Shown: positions 9,027 through 17,904, numbered from the stretch's first letter. The stretch: 64,000 nucleotides of DNA from Saccharopolyspora shandongensis (GCF_900106995.1 NZ_FNOK01000031.1:1-64000), one strand, 5' to 3'. Notes: generated from the letters alone by a model not told the origin. Made by a program: numbers and translations.

Positions 9027-9275
9027 TCAGCGCTTGGGGTGGTCGACGATCGGCGCGTTGACGCAGTTGTTGATCTGCGGCGACAGGATCGGGACCACGA
9101 GGGCGGCGACGGCAACGTTGTTGCCGCACAACTGCACCGGAACGGCGCTGACGTTGTTGTCGTCCAGCAGGTTGATGCCGTTGTTGTTCGCGCTGTCGGC
9201 GAAGGCCGGGGAGGCGATGGCCATCATCGCAGCGGCGGCTGCGGCAACACCAGCAATACGAGCACCGGTACGCAC
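9027..9275 (-). CDS. small chaplin-like secreted protein
   Basis: The product is 82 aa, starting at GTG with AAGGAGA eight bases upstream. It has a signal peptide (RTGARIAGVAAAAAAMMAIA, cleavage after AFA) and a mature part of about 55 residues rich in Asn and Val with two Cys (QLCGNNVAV...INNCVNAP). This resembles the hydrophobic beta-forming chaplin domain of Streptomyces aerial-hyphae proteins (GNxV, paired Cys), though it is not a strict match. It likely coats the cell or spore surface. It follows the secreted protein encoded upstream on the same strand. Confidence 0.6.
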   Translation of the reverse strand: MRTGARIAGVAAAAAAMMAIASPAFADSANNNGINLLDDNNVSAVPVQLCGNNVAVAALVVPILSPQINNCVNAPIVDHPKR

Positions 9276-9489
9276 TGTGCTTCTCCTTAGGTGACTGAAC
9301 ATTTCGGGTTCATCCCTTGCGGCGACCGGGAAAACGCGGGATCATGCCCCGTGCAACGGCGACCGCGCGGCAGAGTTTGCCCATGCCCGCAGGCGAAGTC
9401 GAACCGCTCCGGGCGTGTTCCGGCAATTTCCCACGATGGAGTGAGCGATCCACTGTGGAGCGTTACTGGTCCGTTGTCCGGAAACGAAA

Positions 9490-9521
9490 AAGTGGCCCCG
9501 GAACGATGTCCGGGACCACTT
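9490..9521 (-). terminator. hairpin after the secreted-protein gene
   Basis: AAGTGG...CCCGGA pairs with TCCGGG...CCACTT around a short loop, 14 bases past the stop of the leftward gene. Confidence 0.65.
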
Positions 9522-9534
9522 GATCCGATCGCAA

Positions 9535-10362
9535 TCAGCGCAGCGCGCGGGCCACGTCGCCGACCGACGGGAGCTGGCCGGTGATCCGGTGCACCGGAGC
9601 CTTCGGGAGGCTGCCGGTGACCTGCTGCGCGACGTCCGTCGCGCCGCCGTCGAGCTCCGACGCAACCTGGGTCTTCTCGATCGCGGGCACCAGCTTCTCG
9701 GGCTGTGGCAGGGCGACCTGCTCGCCGGAGTTCTGCAGCAGATTGCGCTGCAGAGCGGAGGCGGCTGCGCCGACCGGGTTGGCCAGCGGTTCCGTCGCGT
9801 AGCCCTGGGCCGCGGTCAGGTCGACCGCGGTGTCCAGCGTGGACATGCCCTGGTGTCCGGGCTCGCGCGGCCCCACCTCGGTGTCCAGCAACGTGGCTCC
9901 CGGAATGCGTTCGGAGGCCACGCCGAGGTGGTCCGGGGCCACCGAACCGCCGATGGTCGGGCGGGTCTTCGTCATCTGCGCGACGCGGGTGGTCTCGGCG
10001 AAGACGTGGCCGAGCACCTGGTTCGGCTTGCCGGGCGCGAGCACCGGGCGGCCGTCCCGCAGCTCCCCGCCGATCCCGCGGGCGGTGGTGGTGATGTCCG
10101 CGCCCACCTTCTTCACCATGTTCGGGGTGTTCGCGTACACCTGAGTGTCCGCGCACGGCGCCTTCGTCGGGCTGTACCCGGGGCCGTTCTGCAACTGGCA
10201 GGTGTTCAACGGGGCGCGGACCCCGATGTTGTCCGGAAAGGACGACAGGTCCGGCTTCGGGAGGTCGATGCTCTCCGCAGCAGCGGCGGCACCGGTTCCG
10301 ACTGCGGCGAACCCCGCGGCCACAACGGCTGCCTTTACTGTGCGCGTGGTCCAGGGGCGCAA
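9535..10362 (-). CDS. secreted protein of unknown function
   Basis: A TTG start is preceded by AAGGAGA, giving 275 aa with a clear signal peptide (LRPWTTRTVKAAVVAAGFAA, cleavage near AAA-ES). The mature protein has two early Cys (NTCQLQ, APCADT) and no motif I recognise. It contains recurrent Gln/Val/Leu helical segments and no membrane span after the signal. Open reading upstream of the TTG runs through two copies of the interspersed repeat and is not coding. The chaplin-like gene follows on the same strand, suggesting a surface role by association only. Confidence 0.75.
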   Translation of the reverse strand: MRPWTTRTVKAAVVAAGFAAVGTGAAAAAESIDLPKPDLSSFPDNIGVRAPLNTCQLQNGPGYSPTKAPCADTQVYANTPNMVKKVGADITTTARGIGGELRDGRPVLAPGKPNQVLGHVFAETTRVAQMTKTRPTIGGSVAPDHLGVASERIPGATLLDTEVGPREPGHQGMSTLDTAVDLTAAQGYATEPLANPVGAAASALQRNLLQNSGEQVALPQPEKLVPAIEKTQVASELDGGATDVAQQVTGSLPKAPVHRITGQLPSVGDVARALR

Positions 10363-10576
10363 GATTTGTTCTCCTTGGGTCGGGCGTGTTGGCACGGCTG
10401 ACTCGGTATCGGAGAACGTCCGGTCGATCTTGACTCCCAACTCCCGATCATCGCCCGAACGAGTGAAATTCGGGAGGCGCGGCCCGCTGCTCAGGTCAGC
10501 GCCTCGGCCCCTGTTGTCCGGCACTCGCGATCTCGCGCCGACAACACCGCGCGCGGTGCTCCGGCTTGGGGACGGA

Positions 10577-10597
10577 TGACAGGAAGGTTCCCATGCT
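10577..10597 (-). repeat. interspersed 21-bp repeat, copy 1
   Basis: The reverse orientation reads TGACAGGAAGGTTCCCATGC on the plus strand. It forms a direct pair with the next copy (52-base period). Confidence 0.85.
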
Positions 10598-10628
10598 CCA
10601 AAGGCGCAGCCCTGCGACAGGCGTGGAG

Positions 10629-10649
10629 TGACAGGAAGGTTCCCATGCT
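10629..10649 (-). repeat. interspersed 21-bp repeat, copy 2
   Basis: Identical to copy 1. It is followed by GCAAC, a 3' extension shared with the copy at 31911. Confidence 0.85.
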
Positions 10650-10704
10650 GCAACCAGCGCCCCGAGGCCTGTCGGTGGCTGGGGCGCCTCGCGGGCGGGT
10701 GGAG

Positions 10705-11325
10705 TCAGGGGGCCGGGGTGAGGCTCGGAGCGAACAGGGCCATCAGGTGCCCGGTGGCTTGTTCGGCGGTGATCTCCGGGCGGCGGTCCCGCCACAGGGC
10801 GAGGCGTTCGCAGGCGCCGATGATCGCCTCCGCGAACGCCTCCAGCTGCACCGGATCGAGGTCGGGGCGCGCGGCGCTCATCAGCCCCGAGGTGAATTCC
10901 ATCTGCTGCATGCGGATCGATTCCAGCTCGCTGCTCACCGATGAGCTCGGCACCGCGGACTCGTTGCGCAGCAGCGCCCAGGCCTGGGCGTGGTCGTCGC
11001 TGAACTTGAAGAAGGCCAGCAGGCAGTCGTGCAGCAGTTGCTCGGGGGTGGCCGCGCCGGCCGCCGCGACCGTGGTCGCTTCCAGCAGTTCGCGCTTGGC
11101 TCGTTGCAGGCAGGCGAGCAGCAGTCCTTCCTTGGAGCCGAAGTACTCGTAGAGCATCGGCTTGGACAGTCCGACCCGTGCCGCGATGTCGTCCATGGAC
11201 GTGCCCTGGTAGCCGTCCGCCGCGAACACCTGCTCGGCGACGGCGAGGATCTGGCGTTCCCGCTCGGCTCGGGGCATCCGCTTGCGTCCGGTGGTCGGTG
11301 CCTGCTGCGTCTCCACGGAAAGCAC
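10705..11325 (-). CDS. TetR-family repressor
   Basis: The 206-aa protein has an N-terminal TetR HTH: RERQILAVAEQVFAADGYQGTSMDDIAARVGLSKPMLYEYFGSKEGL (about 22-68, quoted here in parts as RERQILAVAEQVF and MDDIAARVGLSKPMLYEYF). A helical ligand domain follows. It is divergent from a flavin monooxygenase, and the 70-base gap contains a strikingly regular palindrome (11335-11359). It therefore probably represses itself and the monooxygenase until a substrate binds. GTG 11316 is a possible alternative start. Confidence 0.9.
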   Translation of the reverse strand: MLSVETQQAPTTGRKRMPRAERERQILAVAEQVFAADGYQGTSMDDIAARVGLSKPMLYEYFGSKEGLLLACLQRAKRELLEATTVAAAGAATPEQLLHDCLLAFFKFSDDHAQAWALLRNESAVPSSSVSSELESIRMQQMEFTSGLMSAARPDLDPVQLEAFAEAIIGACERLALWRDRRPEITAEQATGHLMALFAPSLTPAP

Positions 11326-11334
11326 CCTACCGCA

Positions 11335-11359
11335 AGTAACCTACTCGTAGTAAGCTACT
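11335..11359. promoter_or_regulatory. TetR operator, AGTA/TACT double palindrome
   Basis: AGTA-acc-TACT-cgt-AGTA-agc-TACT: four half-sites with strict 7-base periodicity, forming nested inverted repeats between the divergent TetR and monooxygenase genes. Two overlapping dimers could bind. Confidence 0.75.
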
Positions 11360-11398
11360 GCTGGGTAGTCAGTCGTTCCGGTGTCCGAGGAGGGCCTG

Positions 11399-12895
11399 AT
11401 GGTGCAACGGCAAACGCGGGACCAGCGCAAATACCGGACTTCGGTGATCATCGTCGGGACCGGTTTCTCCGGGCTCGGAATGGCGATCCGGCTCAAGTGG
11501 GCCGGGATCAGCGACTTCATCGTGCTGGAGAAGGCTGCCGACCTCGGCGGCACCTGGCGGGACAACACCTACCCGGGCTGCGCCTGCGACGTGCCGTCCC
11601 TGATGTACTCGTTCTCCTTCGAGCAGAACTCGTCCTGGTCCCGGATGTTCGCCAGGCAGGGCGAGATCTCCGACTACCTGCAGCACTGCGCGGACAAGTA
11701 CCGGGTCCGCGACCACATCCACTACGGCGTCGAATTCACCGGCGCCGAGTACGACGAGGACGCCAACACCTGGACCGTGTCCACTGCGGACGGAACCGAG
11801 TACGTGGGCCGCGCGCTGGTGTCCGGCGTCGGCGCATTACACATCCCGAGCTACCCGGAACTGCCCGGCGTGGAAGGTTTCGAGGGCGAGGTGTTCCACT
11901 CCGCGGAGTGGAACCACGACTTCGGCCTGGCGGGCAAGCGGGTCGCGGTGATCGGCACCGGGGCGAGCGCCATCCAGTTCGTGCCGCGCATCGCCAAGGA
12001 AGTGGCTCGACTGCACCTGTTTCAGCGCACCCCGCCGTGGATCCAGCCCAAGCCCGACCGGCCCATCCCGGAGTCGGTGCAGCGCCTGTTCCGCAACGTC
12101 CCGCTGCTCCAGCGGGCCGCCCGCGCGGCGCTGTACTGGACCCTCGAAGCGCGCTACTTCGCGGTGTTCAACCGCCGCCTCGGCAAGCTTGCCGAGCAGC
12201 TGTCCAAGCGGTACATCCGCAAGGCCGTCAAGGACCCGAAGGTGCGCGCCGCGGTGACCCCGGACTACGCCATGGGCTGCAAGCGGATCCTGCTCTCCAG
12301 CGACTACTACCCGGCGCTCAACAGGTCCAATGTGGACCTCGTGACCAGCGGGGTGGCCGAGGTCCGGTCGCGATCCGTGGTCACCGGCGACGGCGAGGAG
12401 CACGAGGTCGACGCGATCATCTACGGCACCGGCTTCCACGTCACCGACGCGTTCGACCACCTGAGCATCGTCGGCCGCGACGGGCGCAAGCTGCAGGACG
12501 CCTGGCGCAACGGGATGGAGGCCTACCTCGGCATGACCGTCTCCGGCTTCCCGAACCTGTTCTTCCTGCTGGGGCCCAACACCGGGCTCGGGCACAACTC
12601 CGTGGTGTTCATGATCGAATCGCAGATCAACTACGTGCTCAGCTGCCTGCGGCCGATCTGCCGCGACGAGGTCGGGCAGATCGACGTGCGGAAGTCGGTG
12701 CAGGACGCCTTCAACGCCGAGATCCAGTCCGAACTGGCCGACGAGGTGTGGTCGGCCGGAGGGTGCCGGAGCTGGTACCTCGACGAGAACGGCGTCAACC
12801 GCACGATCTGGCCCGGATTCACCTGGAAGTACTGGCAGCGCACCCGGAAGGCCGACATGGCGGACTACGAGACGACCGCAGGCCAATCCCGTTGA
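11399..12895 (+). CDS. flavin-containing (Baeyer-Villiger type) monooxygenase
   Basis: The 498-aa FAD/NADPH enzyme has two dinucleotide-binding motifs (VGTGFSGLGMA near residue 20 and VIGTGASAIQ near 187). Between them lies the Baeyer-Villiger fingerprint FEGEVFHSAEWNH (about 160). ATG 11399 has GAGGAGG six bases upstream. Such enzymes insert oxygen into ketones or steroids; the substrate cannot be told here. Regulation by the divergent TetR protein is likely from the intergenic operator. Confidence 0.88.
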   Translation: MVQRQTRDQRKYRTSVIIVGTGFSGLGMAIRLKWAGISDFIVLEKAADLGGTWRDNTYPGCACDVPSLMYSFSFEQNSSWSRMFARQGEISDYLQHCADKYRVRDHIHYGVEFTGAEYDEDANTWTVSTADGTEYVGRALVSGVGALHIPSYPELPGVEGFEGEVFHSAEWNHDFGLAGKRVAVIGTGASAIQFVPRIAKEVARLHLFQRTPPWIQPKPDRPIPESVQRLFRNVPLLQRAARAALYWTLEARYFAVFNRRLGKLAEQLSKRYIRKAVKDPKVRAAVTPDYAMGCKRILLSSDYYPALNRSNVDLVTSGVAEVRSRSVVTGDGEEHEVDAIIYGTGFHVTDAFDHLSIVGRDGRKLQDAWRNGMEAYLGMTVSGFPNLFFLLGPNTGLGHNSVVFMIESQINYVLSCLRPICRDEVGQIDVRKSVQDAFNAEIQSELADEVWSAGGCRSWYLDENGVNRTIWPGFTWKYWQRTRKADMADYETTAGQSR

Positions 12896-12940
12896 AGCTT
12901 CGCACGGGCGTTCGATATAGTGGTGCCGTCACTGTCTAAC

Positions 12941-12975
12941 AGCCCCGAAGGGGCTCACCCTTGAGCAAGGGGTGG
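12941..12975 (+). promoter_or_regulatory. two leader hairpins at the DUF6319 start
   Basis: AGCCCC-gaa-GGGGCT is followed directly by CACCCTT-gagc-AAGGGGTG. The second stem contains the AAGGGG that would serve as ribosome site, so translation could be folded shut. The first stem may alternatively end upstream transcription. Confidence 0.45.
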
Positions 12976-12977
12976 CG

Positions 12978-13706
12978 ATGTCACCGCTGTCGTCCGATGA
13001 GCTGCGCGGGATCCGCGAAGAGCTGAACGCCGGAACCACACCGACGGTGTGGTTCACCGGCTCGGCCGTGGGCGTCCAGGAAGGCCGCTCCGGCAAGGTC
13101 GTCGCGCTCGGCGAACCGGCCGAGGGCGACTTCATCCAGGTCCGCCCGGCCGGTTCGAAGGACGTGCTGTCCTTCTCCGCCGCGGAGGTCACGAAGGTCA
13201 AACCACCCCGCAAGAAAGCGGCACCACCCGAGCCGCCGGCGAAACCCGCCGCGAAGCCACGCCCTGCCACACCGGCACCGGCACCGGCTGCGGCGAAGCC
13301 ACCGGCGGCGCAGGAGAAGCCCGCCACACCGGCGAAGCCTGCCGCCCCGGCGAAGCCCAAGCCCGCCGCAGCTCCGGCCGCTGCGTCGACGACGCCGGCC
13401 GCGGAGTCGGCGGCACGCCGCAAACCACGGCAGGCGAAGCCGATCGGCGGGGCGACGGTGACCCTGACGGCGGACCAGGACGGCCAGTGGAGCGTCGAGG
13501 TCAGCGCCGGCAAGAAGCGCGTGGTGCGCCCGACGCCCGTCGCCGCGAACGCGGTTGCGCAAGCGGCGAAGGCGCTGCACGACGACGTCGCGGCAGCGGT
13601 GGAACCGCTGATCGACGCCGCTCGCGAGCAGCAGCGCCAGCGCGTCGAGCAACTTCGCGCGGAGCTCGCCGTGGCGCAGGCGGCGCTCGACGAACTCGGG
13701 AACTGA
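12978..13706 (+). CDS. DUF6319 family protein
   Basis: The 242-aa protein has three parts. The first is an N-terminal conserved region (SSDELRGIREELNAG, PTVWFTGSAVGV, GEGDFIQVRPAGSKDVLSFS type). The second is a long Ala/Pro/Lys linker, about residues 75-150. The third is a C-terminal region with a short beta segment (VTLTADQDGQWSVEV) and a helical end (AAREQQRQRVEQLRAELAVAQ). I place it in the actinobacterial DUF6319 family, whose role is unknown; the basic low-complexity linker suggests nucleic-acid or protein scaffolding. ATG 12978 is favoured over GTG 12972 by spacing from AAGGGG. Confidence 0.7.
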   Translation: MSPLSSDELRGIREELNAGTTPTVWFTGSAVGVQEGRSGKVVALGEPAEGDFIQVRPAGSKDVLSFSAAEVTKVKPPRKKAAPPEPPAKPAAKPRPATPAPAPAAAKPPAAQEKPATPAKPAAPAKPKPAAAPAAASTTPAAESAARRKPRQAKPIGGATVTLTADQDGQWSVEVSAGKKRVVRPTPVAANAVAQAAKALHDDVAAAVEPLIDAAREQQRQRVEQLRAELAVAQAALDELGN

Positions 13707-13816
13707 GTCCACTGCGCTGAGCCGGATTTCCACGTCCGAAGTTCGCCAGCATCTGTCGTCGCGCTCCGATTCACTCATGCCAGGCATCAGGCCGGGACAT
13801 GGTGAAGAGGAGCTCG

Positions 13817-15229
13817 ATGACCGAAACGTTGTCACGGCGGCGTGGCGCTAGCGGGCAGCTCACCGCGCTGCTGGGCGGGATGTTCCTCGGCAACGTGGAC
13901 GTGGCCATCGTCAACGTCGCCGCGCCGTCGGTTCGCGATGACCTGGCCGCCACTGGTGCCGAGCTGGAGCTGATCGTCTCCGGCTACGCGCTCAGCTTCG
14001 CGGTGCTGCTGATCACCAGCGCGCGGCTGGGCGAGATGCGCGGCTACCGGCGGATTTTCCTGCTCGGCCTGGCGGTCTTCACACTCGCGTCGCTGGGCTG
14101 CGGGCTCGCACCAACACCCTTTCTGCTGGTGTGCGCGCGGATCGTGCAGGGGGCCGGGGCGGCGTTGATGACCTCGCAGGTGCTGACCGGAATCCAGCTC
14201 AACTTCCGGGACGACGAACGCACCCGGGCGCTGGGCCTCTACGCGGTGACCCTCGCGGGCAGCGCGGTGATCGGGCAGGTGCTCGGCGGCCTGCTGGTCT
14301 CCGCGGACCTGTTCGGCGCCGGGTGGCGTCCGGTCTTCCTGATCAATGTGCCCATCGGCGCGGCCCTGTTCGTGACCGCCTGGTTCTTCCTGCCCGCGGA
14401 CCGGGTACGCAGCACGGAGCGACTGGATCTGCCAGGAGCGGCGGTCCTGGCCGCGGCGCTCGCATTGCTCATCGCCCCGATGATCCTGGGGCGGGAGATG
14501 GGCTGGCCGACGTGGATGCGGCTGTGCCTGGCGGCCAGCCCACTCGCGTTCGCGCTGTTCGTCGTGGTCGAGCGCCGCGCCGCACGGCCACTGGTCGAGC
14601 TGGGCCTGCTGCGGCGGGCGCCGGTGGTGTGGGCGATGGTCGCGCAGACAACAGTGCGGGCCACGTACTTCGCGCTGCTGTTCGTGCTGGCGCTCCACCT
14701 CCAGCAAGGGCTGGGGGAGAGCGCCACCTATTCCGGGCTGGTCCTGGTGTCCTGGGTGGCGGCCTTCGGTGTCTCGGGTCCATTGCTCGGCCGGATGCCC
14801 GCGCGCTTGAGGAGATCGGCCGCACCGGCCGGGAATCTGCTGCTCGCCGCCGCCTTCGCCGGGATCGGCTCGGGCCGGTGGTGGGACGCCGCTTCCAGCG
14901 GGCCCCTGCTGATCGTCCTGCTCGGGCTCGGCGGGCTGGGGTACGGAGCGGCGTTCAGCGCCACGCTCGACCACCTGACGAGCGTCGTCGAAACGCGCCA
15001 CGCACCGGACGTGAGCGGACTGTTCAACACGACGTTGCAGATCGGCGGTGCCGTGGGCGTCGCCGTCTTCGGCGCGATCTACCTGGACCTGGCGCCAACG
15101 AGTGGGCCGGAAGCGGTGACCGCCTTCAGCACAGTCGTCTTCGCGCTAGCGGCGGCGGCCCTGGCCGCGGCGGCATGTGCCCAGCTCGCGATCCGAACCA
15201 CCAAACCCCGACAACCACCGGATGCCTGA
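13817..15229 (+). CDS. MFS drug-efflux-type transporter (DHA2-like)
   Basis: The 470-aa integral membrane protein has about 13-14 hydrophobic segments. It carries the N-terminal GNVDVAIVNVAAPSVRDDL signature of the 14-TM DHA2 drug:H+ antiporters, the loop LGEMRGYRRIFLLG (motif A region) and ARIVQGAGAALMT. It probably exports a toxic compound by proton antiport. GAGGAG precedes ATG 13817. No regulator is adjacent. A repeat copy begins four bases after the stop. Confidence 0.85.
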   Translation: MTETLSRRRGASGQLTALLGGMFLGNVDVAIVNVAAPSVRDDLAATGAELELIVSGYALSFAVLLITSARLGEMRGYRRIFLLGLAVFTLASLGCGLAPTPFLLVCARIVQGAGAALMTSQVLTGIQLNFRDDERTRALGLYAVTLAGSAVIGQVLGGLLVSADLFGAGWRPVFLINVPIGAALFVTAWFFLPADRVRSTERLDLPGAAVLAAALALLIAPMILGREMGWPTWMRLCLAASPLAFALFVVVERRAARPLVELGLLRRAPVVWAMVAQTTVRATYFALLFVLALHLQQGLGESATYSGLVLVSWVAAFGVSGPLLGRMPARLRRSAAPAGNLLLAAAFAGIGSGRWWDAASSGPLLIVLLGLGGLGYGAAFSATLDHLTSVVETRHAPDVSGLFNTTLQIGGAVGVAVFGAIYLDLAPTSGPEAVTAFSTVVFALAAAALAAAACAQLAIRTTKPRQPPDA

Positions 15230-15233
15230 TGAG

Positions 15234-15254
15234 AGCATGGGAACCTTCCTGTCA
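15234..15254 (+). repeat. interspersed 21-bp repeat, copy 3
   Basis: Reads AGCATGGGAACCTTCCTGTC (plus A), just after the MFS stop codon. Confidence 0.85.
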
Positions 15255-15376
15255 CCCACCGGTCGAGCAGGCGCTGTGACCAGGTGATTTCCAGAGGCAT
15301 CCGGTATCGACGAACGGCGCTCGCCGCCGCGTGAGGACGCAGCCGACGAGCGCCGCCAGTCGTGTGCCGGGTTTCG

Positions 15377-16618
15377 TCACTCGATGTCGGTGGTGGCGGT
15401 CATGGTCTGCTTGCCGCGGTCGGTGGGCGGGATGCGGTCGTAGGCGGCGGGGTCGAGGTGCTCGACCTGGCCGCTGGCGACCGACGAGAGGATCCCGTCG
15501 AGTCCGATGTAGACGGCTCGGGTCAGCATCGCGCGGTGCTCCTCGCCCAGCGTCTGGGTCTGGCCGCGGACCTCGAACAGCACCGCGCCGCTGCCGTTGA
15601 GCTGGAACGTGCCGAGGCCCGTGCCCGGCAGGTTGGTGTCCTGGGGGTAGAGGGTGATGTTGCCGAATTCAGGATTGCGGTTGGCCGCGGCCTGCAACGC
15701 GTTGTACGCGGCCACGTTGAGCTGCTTGGAGTACTCCGGCCGGAAGGTGCCGGCGAATTCGGCGTACGCGGCGCCCTCTGGGCTGGCGGGGTCGGCGACG
15801 AACTTGCCGGACAGGCTCAAGGTCACGAACCGGTCGGTACCCGGAACCGTGTAGCAGGCGCCCTGGTGGTGCAGGTCGATGTAGGTGTCGACCGCGCCGA
15901 ACTCGGCCTGCAGCGAGCGGTAGACGTCGCGCACCGCCTGCGTCTCCGGGCTGATGAACCAGCCCGGCCGGTCGCTGCTGCCGGGGAAGTCCTGCGGCTG
16001 CGGCTGGTAGTCGAGGTCGGGGTTGTAGTCCCGGTTGACGTCGAAACCGGGCCGCTGCGAGTAGTCGTCGCCCTGCCGGGGCTCCGTGTAGTAGTTCCAG
16101 GACGGTGGCGTGGTCGCCAGCTGCGGGAAGCGCGCCTGCACCTCCTGCCACGTCATGTCGTTGCCGCGGCGATCGAGCGCCGCTCCGTCCGGATTGATCT
16201 TCGGCATCGCGACCACGGTCAGCTGCTCGCGGATCTGCTTGGCCCGGCTGGAATCCGAGGTGCCCAGGAAGTCGAGCAGATCCAGCACCGCATCCGGCCC
16301 GGTCTTCTCGTTGCCGTGGATCTCGGCGGTGACGAGCGCGACCTTCGGGCCGGTACCGACGCGCGCGAGGAGCATGTCGCGGCCCCGGTTGGATTCGCCG
16401 ACGGTTTCCACCGCGACGCGCCCCGCGCTCACCCGCTCGATCCGGTCGAGCTCGACCAGGAGCTCGTCGTAGCTGGTGAACTCACTGATCGGGTTCTCCC
16501 GGGGCTCCTCGCTGCACGGCGGCGGGGCCGCCATCGTCAGCGGTGCGGTGGCCGCCGCGGGAACGAACGCCGATCCCGCGACCACGGCCGCCAGCGCCAG
16601 TGCTCGCATCCGATTCAT
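15377..16618 (-). CDS. secreted M14 zinc carboxypeptidase
   Basis: The 413-aa protein has a signal peptide (MRALALAAVVAGSAFVPAAA). The M14 zinc site is visible as AEIHGNEKTG (His and Glu ligands) and DLHHQG (third His), with the catalytic Glu in VLFEVRGQ near residue 370. It would trim C-terminal residues from peptides, or possibly cell-wall peptides, outside the cell. GAGGAG precedes ATG 16618. It is divergent from the next MFS gene. Confidence 0.9.
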   Translation of the reverse strand: MNRMRALALAAVVAGSAFVPAAATAPLTMAAPPPCSEEPRENPISEFTSYDELLVELDRIERVSAGRVAVETVGESNRGRDMLLARVGTGPKVALVTAEIHGNEKTGPDAVLDLLDFLGTSDSSRAKQIREQLTVVAMPKINPDGAALDRRGNDMTWQEVQARFPQLATTPPSWNYYTEPRQGDDYSQRPGFDVNRDYNPDLDYQPQPQDFPGSSDRPGWFISPETQAVRDVYRSLQAEFGAVDTYIDLHHQGACYTVPGTDRFVTLSLSGKFVADPASPEGAAYAEFAGTFRPEYSKQLNVAAYNALQAAANRNPEFGNITLYPQDTNLPGTGLGTFQLNGSGAVLFEVRGQTQTLGEEHRAMLTRAVYIGLDGILSSVASGQVEHLDPAAYDRIPPTDRGKQTMTATTDIE

Positions 16619-16754
16619 GCAGAAACTCCTCGCCGTCGCAGTGACGGCCCAAGCCAAACCGATCTAGGCGAAAGCCACAATCGGCCATGAGTGCGCATCT
16701 CGGACTTCTTGGACCGGATGGACAAAGCGGGGTCGCGGGGCCTATCAAGAACTC

Positions 16755-17903
16755 GTGCAAGTCTCGGTTGAATCCCCCACCAAGGACAGGACGGCGTTGC
16801 AGCACCGGTCTTTTCGGCTTCTCCTGGTAGCGACCGTCAGCGGTTTCGCCGGATATGTGCTGCTGATGCCGGTCCTCCCGCTATGGGCGGTCGCGGGCGG
16901 CGCGGGCGAGGTCGCGGCCGGGGCGACCAACGCCGTCTTCATGCTCGTGACCGTGCTGACCCAGCTGGGCATGCCGTGGCTGCTCAAGCGCATCGACCAT
17001 CGAATCGCTTTCGCGCTGGGCACGGTGCTGATCGGACTGCCCACCCCGTTGTACGCGCTGTCCAGCGAGCTGTGGCTGCTGCTCGGTGTTTCCTGCTTGC
17101 GCGGAGTCGGCTTCGGCCTTCTCACCGTGACCGGCGCCGCCCTGGTGGCCGAGCTGGTGCCCGCTGCGCAACGCGGCCGGGCGGCTGGGCTCTACGGGTT
17201 GTCGATCGGGCTGCCGAACGTCCTCTTCCTGCCCGCCGGCGTGTGGCTGACGCAGACGATCGGCTTCGGCCCGCTGTTCTGGATCGCCGGGGCGCTGCCG
17301 GTGGCTGCTACCGCGGCGGCGCTGGGCATGTCGCGAGTGCGGGCCAAGACCGTGGAGCGGTCCGGCACCTCGGCGTTCCCGCTGGCTCTGCTGCCGTCGT
17401 GGACCGTCATGACCACGGCGGCGATCGCGGCCGGCGGGCTCACGGCGTTCCTGCCATTGGCCGTCGCAGGATCGGTGGCCCCGGCGGCGTTGCTGGCCTT
17501 CGGCGCCGCCACGATGCTCGGCCGGTGGGCCGCCGGACAGCTCGGTGACCGGCTCGGGCACAGCCGGGTTCTGGTGCCGGCCGTGCTGCTGGCCGCGCTG
17601 GGCACGGGTCTGCTCGCGGTCGCGGCGTGGGGTGCGGCCCCGGTTTCCCTGGTCGGCGCGGCTGCCTTCGGCGCCGGGTTCGGCGCGGTGCAGAACATCA
17701 CCCTGATCGTGATGTTCGAGCGCACGGCGTCCGGGGTGGCCAGCACAGCCTGGAACATCGCCTACGACGCCGGCCAGGGCCTCGGCTCGATCGGCTTCGG
17801 CGCCCTGGTCACGCTGTCCGGCTATCCGGTGACCTTCGCCGTTGCGGCGATCCTCATTGCCGTCGGCACGCCCCTGGCCGCCTCCCACCGCCGGCGGGGT
17901 TGA
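16755..17903 (+). CDS. MFS transporter
   Basis: The 382-aa protein has about 12 hydrophobic segments. It opens FRLLLVATVSGFAGYVLLMPVLPLWAV; the R-G-R-A-A-G-LYG loop after segment 4-5 and GRWAAGQLGDRLGHSR (motif A of the C-terminal half) mark it as a major facilitator. The substrate is unknown. GTG 16755 lacks a good ribosome site. A repeat copy starts one base after the stop. Confidence 0.82.
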   Translation: MQVSVESPTKDRTALQHRSFRLLLVATVSGFAGYVLLMPVLPLWAVAGGAGEVAAGATNAVFMLVTVLTQLGMPWLLKRIDHRIAFALGTVLIGLPTPLYALSSELWLLLGVSCLRGVGFGLLTVTGAALVAELVPAAQRGRAAGLYGLSIGLPNVLFLPAGVWLTQTIGFGPLFWIAGALPVAATAAALGMSRVRAKTVERSGTSAFPLALLPSWTVMTTAAIAAGGLTAFLPLAVAGSVAPAALLAFGAATMLGRWAAGQLGDRLGHSRVLVPAVLLAALGTGLLAVAAWGAAPVSLVGAAAFGAGFGAVQNITLIVMFERTASGVASTAWNIAYDAGQGLGSIGFGALVTLSGYPVTFAVAAILIAVGTPLAASHRRRG

Positions 17904-17904
17904 G

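Larger units (their letters stand above)
10363..10704. other. intergenic region with two repeat copies
   Basis: This gap lies between the secreted-protein gene and the end of the TetR gene. It holds the upstream region of the former and two direct copies of the 21-bp interspersed repeat. I see no coding sequence. Confidence 0.6.

Noticed and set aside
6719..9115. 798-codon reverse frame opposite fadB
   Set aside because: An antisense artefact of GC-rich codon use; fadB motifs are unambiguous on the plus strand.
10363..10653. N-terminal extension of the secreted-protein gene through two repeat copies
   Set aside because: The TTG with AAGGAGA directly precedes a signal peptide; the upstream reading is just the repeats read as MGTFLSP-like peptide.
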